DNA from: Inquilinus sp042743185
Lineage (GTDB): Bacteria > Pseudomonadota > Alphaproteobacteria > DSM-16000 > Inquilinaceae
Direction: 5' to 3'
Assembly (NCBI RefSeq): GCF_042743185.1
Contig: NZ_JBHYMS010000022.1
Location: 1-64,000, forward strand
Length of the DNA stretch: 64,000 nt
The notes beneath the pieces are model-generated. The model did no database searches and was not told where the DNA came from. It saw only the letters and a program-made list of their open reading frames with translations. The position numbers and the translations under genes are program-made. The stretch's first letter is position 1; each line of letters begins with the position of its first letter. Below are positions 31,606 through 39,881 of the stretch, piece after piece.

Positions 31606-32283
31606 TCAGGCCCGGCCGGCGCGGCGCTTGGCGCGCGCTTCGAGATGGCCGATCAGCCGGACCAGCGGCCAGAGGAAGGCGAGATAGATGATCGCGGCGC
31701 CGATCAGCGGCGTCGGGTTGGCCATCTGCGCCTGGGCGTCGGTGGCCTGCTTCAGCAGGTCCGGCATGGCGACGACCGAGGCCAGGGCCGTGTCCTTGAA
31801 CACCGACACGCAGTTGCTGGTCAGCGGCGGGATGATGACGCGGATCGCCTGGGGCAGGATCACCTTGCGCATCGTCAGCCAGAACGGCAGGCCCAGCGCG
31901 GAGGAGGCCTCGAACTGCCCGCGCGGGATGCTCTCGATGCCGGCGCGGCAGACCTCGGCGGTGAAGGCCGCCAGCACCATCGACAAGGCGAGGGTGGCGG
32001 AGACGAAGGAGGACAGCCGGATGCCGACGAAGGGCAGGGCGTAGTAGATCAGGATCAGCAGCACCAGGATCGGCAGCGCCCGGAACACGTCGATGTAGGC
32101 GATCGCCAGCAGCCGCAGCGGCCGGGGCGCGTAGAGCCGGACCAGGCACACCAGCAGCCCGGCCAGCGTGCCGAGGACGATGCTGACGCAGCCCAGGAGG
32201 ATGGTGTTGCCCAGGCCGCGCAGCAGGATCGGCACGGCGCGCAGCAGCACCGGCCCGTTGAAGAAGGTGTCGATCAGTTCCAT
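31606..32283 (-). CDS. Polar amino-acid ABC transporter permease
   Basis: 225 residues, HisM/GlnP type, with about five membrane helices. It has the N-terminal VPILLRGLGNTILLGCVSIVLG and the EAA loop FEASSALGLPFWLTMRKVILPQAIRVIIPP. It is preceded by a matching binding protein and followed by the class V aminotransferase gene. No ATPase is encoded locally. Confidence 0.92.
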   Translation of the reverse strand: MELIDTFFNGPVLLRAVPILLRGLGNTILLGCVSIVLGTLAGLLVCLVRLYAPRPLRLLAIAYIDVFRALPILVLLILIYYALPFVGIRLSSFVSATLALSMVLAAFTAEVCRAGIESIPRGQFEASSALGLPFWLTMRKVILPQAIRVIIPPLTSNCVSVFKDTALASVVAMPDLLKQATDAQAQMANPTPLIGAAIIYLAFLWPLVRLIGHLEARAKRRAGRA

Positions 32284-32321
32284 GGTCCGGACCGGATGGC
32301 GCGCCCAGCGGCGTGGCGGAA

Positions 32322-32344
32322 GGGCCGGGCGCGGCGCCCGGCCC
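32322..32344 (-). promoter_or_regulatory. Intercistronic stem-loop after the binding-protein gene
   Basis: Perfect 9-bp GC stem GGGCCGGGC (32322-32330) / GCCCGGCCC (32336-32344) without a T-run. It sits between the binding-protein and permease genes, where such stems typically protect the upstream mRNA and lower permease expression. Confidence 0.55.
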
Positions 32345-32355
32345 GGCTTCAGCGG

Positions 32356-33144
32356 TTACTGGGCCTGCGGGATCGGCCCCGGCGTCACCGTGCTGCTGCC
32401 CGGCTCCGGATCGACCCCGAACCAGGTCTTGTGGATCGCGGCCAGGGTGCCGTCGGTCTTCATCGCGCCGATCGCATCGTTCGCCTTGGCCAGCAGCGGA
32501 TGGTTCTTGCGCGTCATCATGGCGAAGCGCTCGCCGGTCGGGATGCGGACCAGGATCTTCAGCGCCGGCATCTGCCTGATCGCGTACTGGAAGCCGGCCA
32601 GCTCGCCCGCGCCGCCGTCGATCCGGCCGTTCTGCGCCTCCAGCAGCAGGTCCTGCTGCGCGTTGTAGCTCTTGACCTCGGCGAAGCCCAGCTTCTCGCC
32701 ATTCGCCTTGGCGAAAGCCTCGCCGGTCGACCCCGAGATCACGCCGATGGTCTTGCCCTTCAGGTCGTCCAGCGAATGGATCGGCGAATCCGCCTTGCCG
32801 ACGATGGTGCCGTCGCTGTCGTAGTAGGGCTGGGTGAAAGCCTGGTTCTGCAGCCGCTCGTTGGTCACCGAGATCGAGGAGATCGCGAAGTCGATGCGGC
32901 CGGAGCTGGTGGCGGCGAACAGCGCCTGGAAGCCCAGGTCCTGGAACTCGACATCGACGCCGATGCGCTTGGCCACCTCCTTGGCCACGTCGACCTCGAA
33001 GCCTTCGAAGGCGCCGCTGTCGGTCTTGTACTCCCAGGGCGGGTTGGCCGGGTAGGCGCCGACCGTGATGGTCTCGGCCAGCGCCGGCGATGCCGCCGCC
33101 AGGCCGAACGCAACCAGGGTTCCCAGCGTCCTGAAGAGCTTCAT
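32356..33144 (-). CDS. Amino-acid ABC transporter binding protein
   Basis: 262 residues, SBP_bac_3 family. The signal peptide is cleaved near residue 23 (AAASPALAE). Ligand-site blocks: VGAYPANPPWEYKTDSGAFEGFEVDVAKEVAKRIG and RIDFAISSISVTNERLQNQAFTQPYY. Downstream are its permease and a PLP enzyme. It is divergent from the cyclase gene. Confidence 0.92.
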   Translation of the reverse strand: MKLFRTLGTLVAFGLAAASPALAETITVGAYPANPPWEYKTDSGAFEGFEVDVAKEVAKRIGVDVEFQDLGFQALFAATSSGRIDFAISSISVTNERLQNQAFTQPYYDSDGTIVGKADSPIHSLDDLKGKTIGVISGSTGEAFAKANGEKLGFAEVKSYNAQQDLLLEAQNGRIDGGAGELAGFQYAIRQMPALKILVRIPTGERFAMMTRKNHPLLAKANDAIGAMKTDGTLAAIHKTWFGVDPEPGSSTVTPGPIPQAQ

Positions 33145-33499
33145 CGTGCTCGCCTCCTCTGTCAGCCCGCATCGCGGGCATTCTTGGCTTGTCGTCGCCG
33201 AAGAGGCGGGCGCTGCTCCGGCCGATGGCCGTCCGCTGGCTGGGCGGGCAGGCTGGAACGCCGCCTCGTTGGTCGCGCTAGGTGATCATGGAGGGTGTCC
33301 CCGATCAATCGTATTGTTTTAGGCCTCAAGCTTCTCCTATGCAATTCCATGTTTCCAGAGAGCCATGTAATGGAACGTATAGCCAAGTTTATTGTGATTG
33401 CAGATATTCCGACCTAAGGTTCGATGCTGGCGGCCTGCGATCCGTCCCGCGGACAGGGCGGATCGACCGGGCAGAACCATTCGAAAACGGGAGGCAATC
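33145..33499. other. Divergent intergenic region
   Basis: 355 bases without a gene, between the amino-acid transporter operon and the cyclase gene. The centre (about 33290-33420) is AT-rich and probably carries both promoters. A GCCCGC-ATC-GCGGGC hairpin (33165-33179) lies 20 bases before the binding-protein start codon. No clear operator was identified. Confidence 0.4.
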
Positions 33500-34291
33500 A
33501 TGGCAACCGATCATCTCGCCGGATTGGCGGCTTCATTGCTCGACGGCTCGATCCGGGTGGTCGACCTCACAGCGCCGCTCGGGCCGGAGACGCCGGTGAT
33601 CCAGCTGCCGCCCCAGATCGGCAAGAACACGCCAGCGGTGAAGGTCCACCCCATCTCGCGCTATGACGAGAACGGCCCGTTCTGGGCCTGGAACTGGCTC
33701 GAGCTCGGGGAGCATACAGGCACGCATTTCGACGCCCCGGTCCATTGGATCACCGGCCGGGACCATGCCGACGGGACCACCGACCGCATCCCGCCGAAGA
33801 GCTTCGTCGCCCCGGTCAACGTCATCGACCGTTCGCAGGAGGCTGCGGCCGACCCCGACTATCTGCTGACGGTCGACAGCATCAAGGCCTGGGAGACCGG
33901 GCACGGCGCGATCGAGGCTGGATCCTGGGTCTTGCTGCGCACCGACTGGTACAAGCGCAACGGGTCGGCGGAGACCTACCTGAATGCCGACGAGAACGGC
34001 CCGCATTCGCCGGGCCCTACGGCGGAAGCGATCGAATACCTGCTGTCGAAGGGCATTCTCGGCTGGGGCTCCGAGACGGTCGGCACCGATGCGGGATCGG
34101 CCGGCGGCATGACGCCGCCCTTTCCCGCCCATACCCTGCTGCACAAGGCCAACCGCTATGGCCTGGCCAGCCTCTGCCACCTCGACCAGCTGCCGCCGAA
34201 GGGGGCGATCCTGATCGCGGCGCCGCTGAAATTCGTCGGCGGCACCGGCTCGCCGGTGCGCGCCCTTGCGCTGGTGCCCCAGGCAGGGTAG
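33500..34291 (+). CDS. Cyclase-family metal-dependent hydrolase
   Basis: 263 residues of the PF04199 cyclase/kynurenine formamidase-like family. The metal motif H-x-G-T-H-x-D-A-P-x-H is seen as EHTGTHFDAPVHW; the N-terminal RVVDLTAPLGPETPVI and C-terminal VGTDAGSA are family features. Members hydrolyse amides or cyclic esters such as N-formylkynurenine or isatin. ATG 33500 after GGGAGG. A MarR regulator follows at 34333 and an indolepyruvate oxidoreductase operon lies nearby, hinting at aromatic or indolic compound metabolism. Confidence 0.85.
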   Translation: MATDHLAGLAASLLDGSIRVVDLTAPLGPETPVIQLPPQIGKNTPAVKVHPISRYDENGPFWAWNWLELGEHTGTHFDAPVHWITGRDHADGTTDRIPPKSFVAPVNVIDRSQEAAADPDYLLTVDSIKAWETGHGAIEAGSWVLLRTDWYKRNGSAETYLNADENGPHSPGPTAEAIEYLLSKGILGWGSETVGTDAGSAGGMTPPFPAHTLLHKANRYGLASLCHLDQLPPKGAILIAAPLKFVGGTGSPVRALALVPQAG

Positions 34292-34332
34292 GGGCCGGCA
34301 CGAGCCCGGATGACTGGAAGCAGATGGGAGCG

Positions 34333-34836
34333 ATGACCGACAGATTTGCCGGAACGGTGCTGCGACGGCCGGACCAGGGCGACACGCGCCCGACGCTCGG
34401 CGAGATCGGGCTCAGCCAGTTCGCGCCCTATCTGATGAACCGGGTGATGGCGCGGTGGAACGCCAACATGTCCGACGCGCTGAAGGCGCACGACATGACG
34501 ACCACCAAGATGCGGGCGCTGGCCATCCTCAGCATCTCGTCGACGCTGACGATCAACGAGCTGTCGGTCTATGCCGTCACCGAGCAGTCGACCATGAGCC
34601 GGACGCTCGATGCGCTGGAGGAGCAGGGCTATATCCGCCGGCAGCCGCGGGCCGAGGACATGCGCGTCCGCGACATCGCCATCACCGAGGACGGCCGGGC
34701 CGTCTTCGACGCGGTATGGCCCACCATGTACGCGCTGCTGACGCAGATGTTCGAAGGCGTCGACGGTGACGAATACGTCGCCTTCGTCGCCACCCTGCAC
34801 AAGATCCTGCGCAACATCCGCAAGCACGACATTTGA
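34333..34836 (+). CDS. MarR-family regulator
   Basis: 167 residues. Winged helix from about residue 55: TTTKMRALAILSISSTLTINELSVYAVTEQSTMSRTLDALEEQGYIRRQPRAEDMRVRDIAITEDG, with the typical D-x-R wing. It starts 41 bases after the cyclase gene and is co-directional, so likely co-transcribed. MarR proteins generally repress neighbouring catabolic or efflux genes and release DNA on binding an aromatic acid. The convergent indolepyruvate oxidoreductase operon is a possible target. A second ATG lies nine bases upstream. Confidence 0.88.
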   Translation: MTDRFAGTVLRRPDQGDTRPTLGEIGLSQFAPYLMNRVMARWNANMSDALKAHDMTTTKMRALAILSISSTLTINELSVYAVTEQSTMSRTLDALEEQGYIRRQPRAEDMRVRDIAITEDGRAVFDAVWPTMYALLTQMFEGVDGDEYVAFVATLHKILRNIRKHDI

Positions 34837-34863
34837 GAGGGGCATTGCGACGATCACAGCCGC

Positions 34864-34943
34864 GTAGGTTGGGTTCGCGACAGCGAACCCAACAGGTTGC
34901 GGGCGGCAAGGCGTTGGGTTCGCCCATGGCGAACCCAACCTAC
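34864..34943. repeat. Palindromic intergenic repeat, copy 2
   Basis: 80 bases with the same 15-base ends as 13087-13164 (GTAGGTTGGGTTCGC...GCGAACCCAACCTAC) and an inner GCGAACCCAAC/GTTGGGTTCGC pair. It again lies between convergent gene ends (MarR and iorB-like), where it could form a bidirectional terminator-like structure. Confidence 0.8.
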
Positions 34944-34971
34944 GCACCGAGCGGTGCATGGGGCCCGGCGG

Positions 34972-36528
34972 TCACAGCGTCGCGATCGTCTTCAGCGCGC
35001 CGTCGAGGGCGGTGCCGTCCTCGTCGGCCAGCGCCGCCTGCCGCAGCCGGCGCAGCCAGGCCGCGCCGTCGTCGCGGCCGACCAGAAGGGGCAGGCCGGA
35101 CAGCACCCGCCCGAACTTCGACTCGCCGCGGGCATGCGTGTCGGAATAGCCCTTCACCAGCCGTCGGCATTCCAGGACCTCGACCGCGAGGTCGTGGTTG
35201 ACCCGAAGCGTGTCGAGGGCGGTGGCGAGCCAGGCGTCGCGATGCGCCGTCTCGCGCGCATGGCGCAGCGTTCCGCGCCGGACCCGTCGCAGCCCCGACA
35301 CGGCCTGCAGGCCGAGGAACCAGACGATCGTCCCGGTGCGCACGCGCCGGCCGCGGCTGACCAGGCGGTCGAGCCGGGCGAAGAGCGCCGGCCGCGCCTC
35401 GATCCAGACGCCGAGCGCCCTCGGCAGCGTGCCGCAGACCTCTTCCATGCGCGGATGCATGTATTCCATCGTATAGACGATCTGGTCCGCGCCGGCGCCG
35501 ACCTCGCGGCGCACCCGCTCGAACCGGCGCGAGCGGACCTTCAGGTCGGCGACGCGGATGACGTCGTCATAGGCCATCGCCACCGCCACATGCTTCGCCG
35601 CCGCCAGGGTGAAGGCGTGGCCCTTCCCGGCGCCGCCTTGCACCTGGTCGGCGGCATGCAGCCGGGCCATGAGCGTCAGGTACTCGTCTGCATAGGCCGG
35701 GTCCTGGTAATCGGTCAGCCGCTTCACCCCGGCGAACAGCATCGGATGGGTGGCGGCCGGGAACTCCTGCGCGATGCGCGCGACGAGGCGGTCCAGCGCG
35801 GGGTGCCCGGCGGCGGCCGGCAACGCCTCGAAGCGTTTCCCTGGCGTGCGGGCGACGGCCTCGGTCCCCGGCACGGCGGCCCGGTCGCAGGCGGCGCGGA
35901 AGGCGGCGACGCTAGCGTCCACGGCCCGGCCGCCGGCGCGGATCGTCGCCTCGAACGCGTCCCTCGGAAACGGCAGGACGCCGGCCCCGGCCAGGGCGCC
36001 GAACATGGCGGCGGAGATCATGCTGCCGCTGCGGCCGGCCATGGCCTCCATGTCGAAGGCGATGGTGCGCCGGGCGGCGAAGTCCGTCGCATCGACGACG
36101 GCCGCGGGATCGCCGGTGCCGTCGCCCGGCTTCTCCTTCTCGACCACGGCGAAGGCTCGGTGCGTCGACGCGATCAGCGTGGTGCGGTCGGGCGTGACCA
36201 GGCCGCGCAGCACCGCGCGCCCGGCCTCCATCAGCTCGGCCGCCAGCACCACGTCGACATCGCCCGGCGTCGGCATCAGCGCGAGGACCGGCGCGGCGCC
36301 CGGCTTCACCGCGATCATCTCGATATAGTAGATGGTCGCGCCGGTGCGCTGCGCCACGCCCGGGACCGAGGTCGACTGGGCGACCCAGCCATTGGCCTCC
36401 GCCAGCGCCACGATCCAGTCGGCCAGGACCCCGCCGCCCTGGCCGCCCATGGCCAGGATGGCGATGGCCAGCGGCCGATCCTGGGACAGCTGAGAACGGT
36501 CCGGCAGCGTGTCGGCCACGGCGCTCAC
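34972..36528 (-). CDS. Indolepyruvate:ferredoxin oxidoreductase, beta-type subunit (long form)
   Basis: 518 residues. Residues 15-200 form the gamma/beta catalytic domain of 2-oxoacid:ferredoxin oxidoreductases (IAILAMGGQGGGVLADWIV, TSVPGVAQRTGATIYYIE, DVVLAAELMEAGRAV). The C-terminal half has no cofactor motif and matches the extra domain (DUF6537-like by recollection) of long IorB-family proteins. The GTG at 36528 overlaps the alpha-subunit stop (GTGA), so the two are translationally coupled. Together they oxidatively decarboxylate arylpyruvates to aryl-acetyl-CoA with ferredoxin. Confidence 0.85.
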   Translation of the reverse strand: MSAVADTLPDRSQLSQDRPLAIAILAMGGQGGGVLADWIVALAEANGWVAQSTSVPGVAQRTGATIYYIEMIAVKPGAAPVLALMPTPGDVDVVLAAELMEAGRAVLRGLVTPDRTTLIASTHRAFAVVEKEKPGDGTGDPAAVVDATDFAARRTIAFDMEAMAGRSGSMISAAMFGALAGAGVLPFPRDAFEATIRAGGRAVDASVAAFRAACDRAAVPGTEAVARTPGKRFEALPAAAGHPALDRLVARIAQEFPAATHPMLFAGVKRLTDYQDPAYADEYLTLMARLHAADQVQGGAGKGHAFTLAAAKHVAVAMAYDDVIRVADLKVRSRRFERVRREVGAGADQIVYTMEYMHPRMEEVCGTLPRALGVWIEARPALFARLDRLVSRGRRVRTGTIVWFLGLQAVSGLRRVRRGTLRHARETAHRDAWLATALDTLRVNHDLAVEVLECRRLVKGYSDTHARGESKFGRVLSGLPLLVGRDDGAAWLRRLRQAALADEDGTALDGALKTIATL

Positions 36529-38678
36529 TCGGCGAAGGCGATGCGGCGGCTTTCGCGGCGGCGCTGCAGCCAGCCGATCACCGCCCCGCGCAGCCGCGCC
36601 AGCAGCCGGTCGGCCCGGGTCGGGTTCTGGATGATGTCGGCCCGGTAGAAGGACGGGCACAGGATCGCGGCCTCGGCGACCTCGCCGCAATTGCCGCAGC
36701 CGACGCAGGACTGGTCGATGGCGGCGACCGGGTCGTCCTTCAGCGGATCGTCGGTGTGCCTGACCGACAGGGACGGACAGCCGGACAGCCGGATGCAGGC
36801 ATGGTCGCCGGTGCAGACATCTTCGTCGACGCCAAAGCGCTGCCGGACCACGCGCCGGCCTTCCTTCACCGCCCGGGCCAGCAGCGGCCGGACCCGGCGC
36901 TGCTTGTTCAGCATGCATTCGGAGGAGGCGACGATGATCTTCGGCCCGGGCTCCGGCGTCGTCAGCGCCTCGCGGAAGGTGTCGCGCAGGCGGGCCACGT
37001 CGTAGGTCCGGTCGATCTGGCGCACCCATTTGGCGCCGATGCCGCGGACCGCGTCGGTGATCGCGTTGTTGGTCTGGCGCCGCGGGTTCTGGGCGCGGGA
37101 GGAGGGGATGTCCTGGCCGCCGGTCGCGGCGGAATAGTAGTTGTCGACGATCAGGATGACGCCGTCATGCTTGTTGAAGACGGCATTGCCGATCGAGGAG
37201 GCGAGGCCGTTGTGCCAGAAGCCGCCATCGCCCATCACCGAGATCGCCCGCTTGTCCGCCTTGACGTTGAAAGCCGAGGCCGAGGCCGGGCCGAGGCCGT
37301 AGCCCATCGTCGTGGCGCCGATGTTGAAGGGCGGCAGGATCGAGAACAGATGGCAGCCGATATCGGCCGAGACGTGGTGCTGGCCCAGCTCCTTCTCGGT
37401 CAGCTTGAGGGCGGCGAAGATCGGCCGTTCCGGGCAGCCGGTGCAGAAGCCGGCCGGGCGCGGCGGCACCACCTCGGCCAGCGCCTTGACGCGTTGGTCG
37501 GCGAGAACCGGCGAGGCGTCCGGCAGCGGCGGCCGGTTGCCGAGCAGGGTCGGCGCATAGGCCTCGAGGAACGCCGAGAGTCCCTTCATCAGCACCGGCG
37601 CGGTGTATTCGCCGCCCATCGGCAGCACATCCTTGCCCGCGACCCGGGTCTGGATGTCGCGGCGCTTCAGGATGGCGTTGAGCGCCTGCTCGATATAGTC
37701 GGGCGAGCCCTCCTCGACCATCAGCACCGCGTGCTTCGACGCGCAGAAGGCCGCGAGTTCGTCGTCGATCAAAGGGTAGGCGACGTTGAGGACGTGGATC
37801 GGGACAAGCGAGCGGCCATAGATGTCGGCGAGGCCGAGCAGCTGCAGCGAGCGGATCAGCGAGTTGTAGAGCCCGCCCAGCACGACGATGCCGACATCGC
37901 CCTCCGCCGGGCCGAAGGTCTCGTTCAGCCTGCGGCCCTTGATGAACTCGACCGCCGCGGGCCAGCGCCGCTCGATCTTCTCCTTCTCGTGCAGGAAGGA
38001 GGCGGGGGGCAGCACGATCCGGCTGGTGTCGCGGACCGGGTTCTCCATCGCCTGCTTCAGCGTGAAGTCTGGGCGCCGGTTGTCCCTGGCGGTGAACTGG
38101 CCGTGGACGTGGCAGGTGCGGATGCGGACCTGCAGCATCACCGGCGTGTTCGAGGCCTCCGACAGCTCGAACCCGGCCTCGACGGCCTGCACGATCGAGG
38201 GCAGGTTCGGGCGCGGGTCGAGCAGCCAGATCTGCGACTTCATCGCATAGGCGTGGCTCCGCTCCTGCATGATCGAGGAGCCTTCGCCGTAATCCTCGCC
38301 GATGATGACGAGGGTGCCGCCGGTGACCCCGCCCGACGCCAGGTTCGACAGCGCGTCGGCGGCCACATTGGTGCCGGCGGTGGACTTCCAGGTGACGGCG
38401 CCGCGCAGCGGGTACATGACCGAGGCCGACAGCATCGCCGCGGCCGCCGCCTCCGAGGCCGAGGTCTCGAAATGGACGCCCAGATCCTCCATCACGTCCC
38501 CGGCGTCCGACAGCACGTCCATGAGGTGGGAGATCGGAGACCCCTGATAGCCGCCGACATAGGCGACGCCCGACTGCAGCAAGGCCTTGGTGATCGCCAG
38601 GATGCCTTCGCCCCTGAAGATGTCGCCGTCTCCGAGCTTCAGATCCTCGACTTCCCGGGCAAACGAGCGCTCGGCCAT
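36525..38678 (-). CDS. Indolepyruvate:ferredoxin oxidoreductase, alpha subunit
   Basis: 717 residues. The pyrimidine domain is at the N-terminus (ALLQSGVAYVGGYQGSPIS). The TPP-binding domain around residues 400-560 has GCPERPIFAALK and SVMGDGGFWHNGLASSIGNAV. A C-terminal ferredoxin part has cysteine clusters CTGDHACIRLSGCPSL and CVGCGNCGEVAEAAILCP for 4Fe-4S centres. It degrades aromatic 2-oxoacids formed by transamination of Trp, Phe or Tyr. The ATG at 38678 with GGAGG upstream is preferred to 38711. First gene of a two-gene operon. Confidence 0.92.
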   Translation of the reverse strand: MAERSFAREVEDLKLGDGDIFRGEGILAITKALLQSGVAYVGGYQGSPISHLMDVLSDAGDVMEDLGVHFETSASEAAAAAMLSASVMYPLRGAVTWKSTAGTNVAADALSNLASGGVTGGTLVIIGEDYGEGSSIMQERSHAYAMKSQIWLLDPRPNLPSIVQAVEAGFELSEASNTPVMLQVRIRTCHVHGQFTARDNRRPDFTLKQAMENPVRDTSRIVLPPASFLHEKEKIERRWPAAVEFIKGRRLNETFGPAEGDVGIVVLGGLYNSLIRSLQLLGLADIYGRSLVPIHVLNVAYPLIDDELAAFCASKHAVLMVEEGSPDYIEQALNAILKRRDIQTRVAGKDVLPMGGEYTAPVLMKGLSAFLEAYAPTLLGNRPPLPDASPVLADQRVKALAEVVPPRPAGFCTGCPERPIFAALKLTEKELGQHHVSADIGCHLFSILPPFNIGATTMGYGLGPASASAFNVKADKRAISVMGDGGFWHNGLASSIGNAVFNKHDGVILIVDNYYSAATGGQDIPSSRAQNPRRQTNNAITDAVRGIGAKWVRQIDRTYDVARLRDTFREALTTPEPGPKIIVASSECMLNKQRRVRPLLARAVKEGRRVVRQRFGVDEDVCTGDHACIRLSGCPSLSVRHTDDPLKDDPVAAIDQSCVGCGNCGEVAEAAILCPSFYRADIIQNPTRADRLLARLRGAVIGWLQRRRESRRIAFAE

Positions 38679-38707
38679 GGCGTTCCTCCGCCGGCGACGT
38701 CTTCGCC

Positions 38708-38720
38708 GCAAATTATTTGC
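38708..38720. promoter_or_regulatory. Candidate operator upstream of the IOR operon
   Basis: GCAAATTATTTGC, a palindrome with a single central base, in an AT-rich patch 30 bases upstream of the alpha-subunit start. It would overlap the promoter. The MarR regulator at 34333 is a plausible ligand; no second copy was found near that gene by eye. Confidence 0.4.
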
Positions 38721-38897
38721 AAGAGCATATTTTGTGGCGGGGTGTTGTCAACACGGGATCGCCGTGCCTCGGGGTTGCCCGACGGCGCCGGGCCGGAGCG
38801 GACGGTCCATGCCGGCCCAATCATGCATCGTTGCCGGTCTGCGCAGTCCTGATCGCGTTCCCTCGACAGGCCGGTTTGGCCCTGCCAGGGTGCTTGC

Positions 38898-39836
38898 ATG
38901 GACGATCTTGGCCCGACCGAACTCCGGCTGATGCAAGGGCTGGCCCAGCAGGTGACCGCATTGCGGCCGGAACTGCTGAACGGCGACGCGACCGTTGGCG
39001 AGCTGGCCTGGGTCTGGGCCAAGGATGTCGACGCGCTCAGCCGGTTCTGGCGGCACCGGATGTGGTTCGTCGACGGCCGGCTGGCCGCGTGGGGGTGGGC
39101 GCATCTGCCGTACCGGATCCCGCGCGGCGACGGGACGTTCCGCGAGGCCAAGGCGGCCAATCTGATCTGGCAGGCGCATCCGGACCGGCCGGAGCTGCTG
39201 GCCGAGATCCTGGACTGGTACGACGAGGTGGCGGGCGCCGTCGACCGGTTGCTGACGGTCCAGTCCGCGGATGTGCGGGCGCAGGCCACCGTCGCCGCGC
39301 ACGGATACGAGTTCGACATGGAAACCGGCTCGGACGACGGGTCCTGGGTGCAGTTCAACATGCGGGAGCTGACGGAGGTGCCGGATCCGGCGTTGCCCGA
39401 GGGCTTCCGGTTTCGGACGGCCGGGGATGTCTCGGTGGCGGACGCGGTCAAGGCGCATCGGGACGCGTGGCATCCGTCCAATCTCACCGAGGCGGCGTTC
39501 GAGCGGGTCCGGCGGACCTGGCCGTACCGGGCCGATCTGCATGTGCTGATCGCGGCGCCGGACGGCACGCTGGCCGCGACCGCGGTCATCTGGCTGGACG
39601 AGTCGACGCGAACCGCCGAATTCGAGCCCGTCGGCACGCACCGGGACTTCCGGCGGCGGGGGCTGGGCACCGCGTTGCAACTGTACGGCATGCATCTGGC
39701 CAGGGCGGCCGGCGCGAGCCGCGCGCTGGTCGCCTGCCTCGGCGCGCCGGCGCACCCGGCCGCCCGGAACCTGTACTACAGCGTCGGCTTTCGCGCGTTC
39801 ACCCGGGACCTGCCGCAGATCAAGGTCGCGGGATGA
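38898..39836 (+). CDS. GNAT-family N-acetyltransferase, two-domain
   Basis: 312 residues. The C-terminal GNAT domain has the acetyl-CoA loop VGTHRDFRRRGLGTALQLYGMHLARAAGASRALVACL and ends in N-LYYSVGFRAF. The N-terminal half (VWAKDVDALSRFWRHRMWFVDGRLAAWGWAHLP) looks like a second, degenerate GNAT domain. Such double GNAT proteins with this sequence style are frequent in actinobacteria, so transfer is possible, though composition alone does not prove it. Substrate unknown. It stands alone, with no strong Shine-Dalgarno. Confidence 0.8.
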   Translation: MDDLGPTELRLMQGLAQQVTALRPELLNGDATVGELAWVWAKDVDALSRFWRHRMWFVDGRLAAWGWAHLPYRIPRGDGTFREAKAANLIWQAHPDRPELLAEILDWYDEVAGAVDRLLTVQSADVRAQATVAAHGYEFDMETGSDDGSWVQFNMRELTEVPDPALPEGFRFRTAGDVSVADAVKAHRDAWHPSNLTEAAFERVRRTWPYRADLHVLIAAPDGTLAATAVIWLDESTRTAEFEPVGTHRDFRRRGLGTALQLYGMHLARAAGASRALVACLGAPAHPAARNLYYSVGFRAFTRDLPQIKVAG

Positions 39837-39881
39837 CGCCCGGGCATTCGGGTCGGACCCGACGCGGCGCACAAATGCGCT

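Noticed and set aside
38898..39836. Actinobacterial origin of the GNAT gene
   Set aside because: The sequence style is suggestive but GC content equals that of the neighbours and no mobile sequences flank it; not enough to claim transfer.
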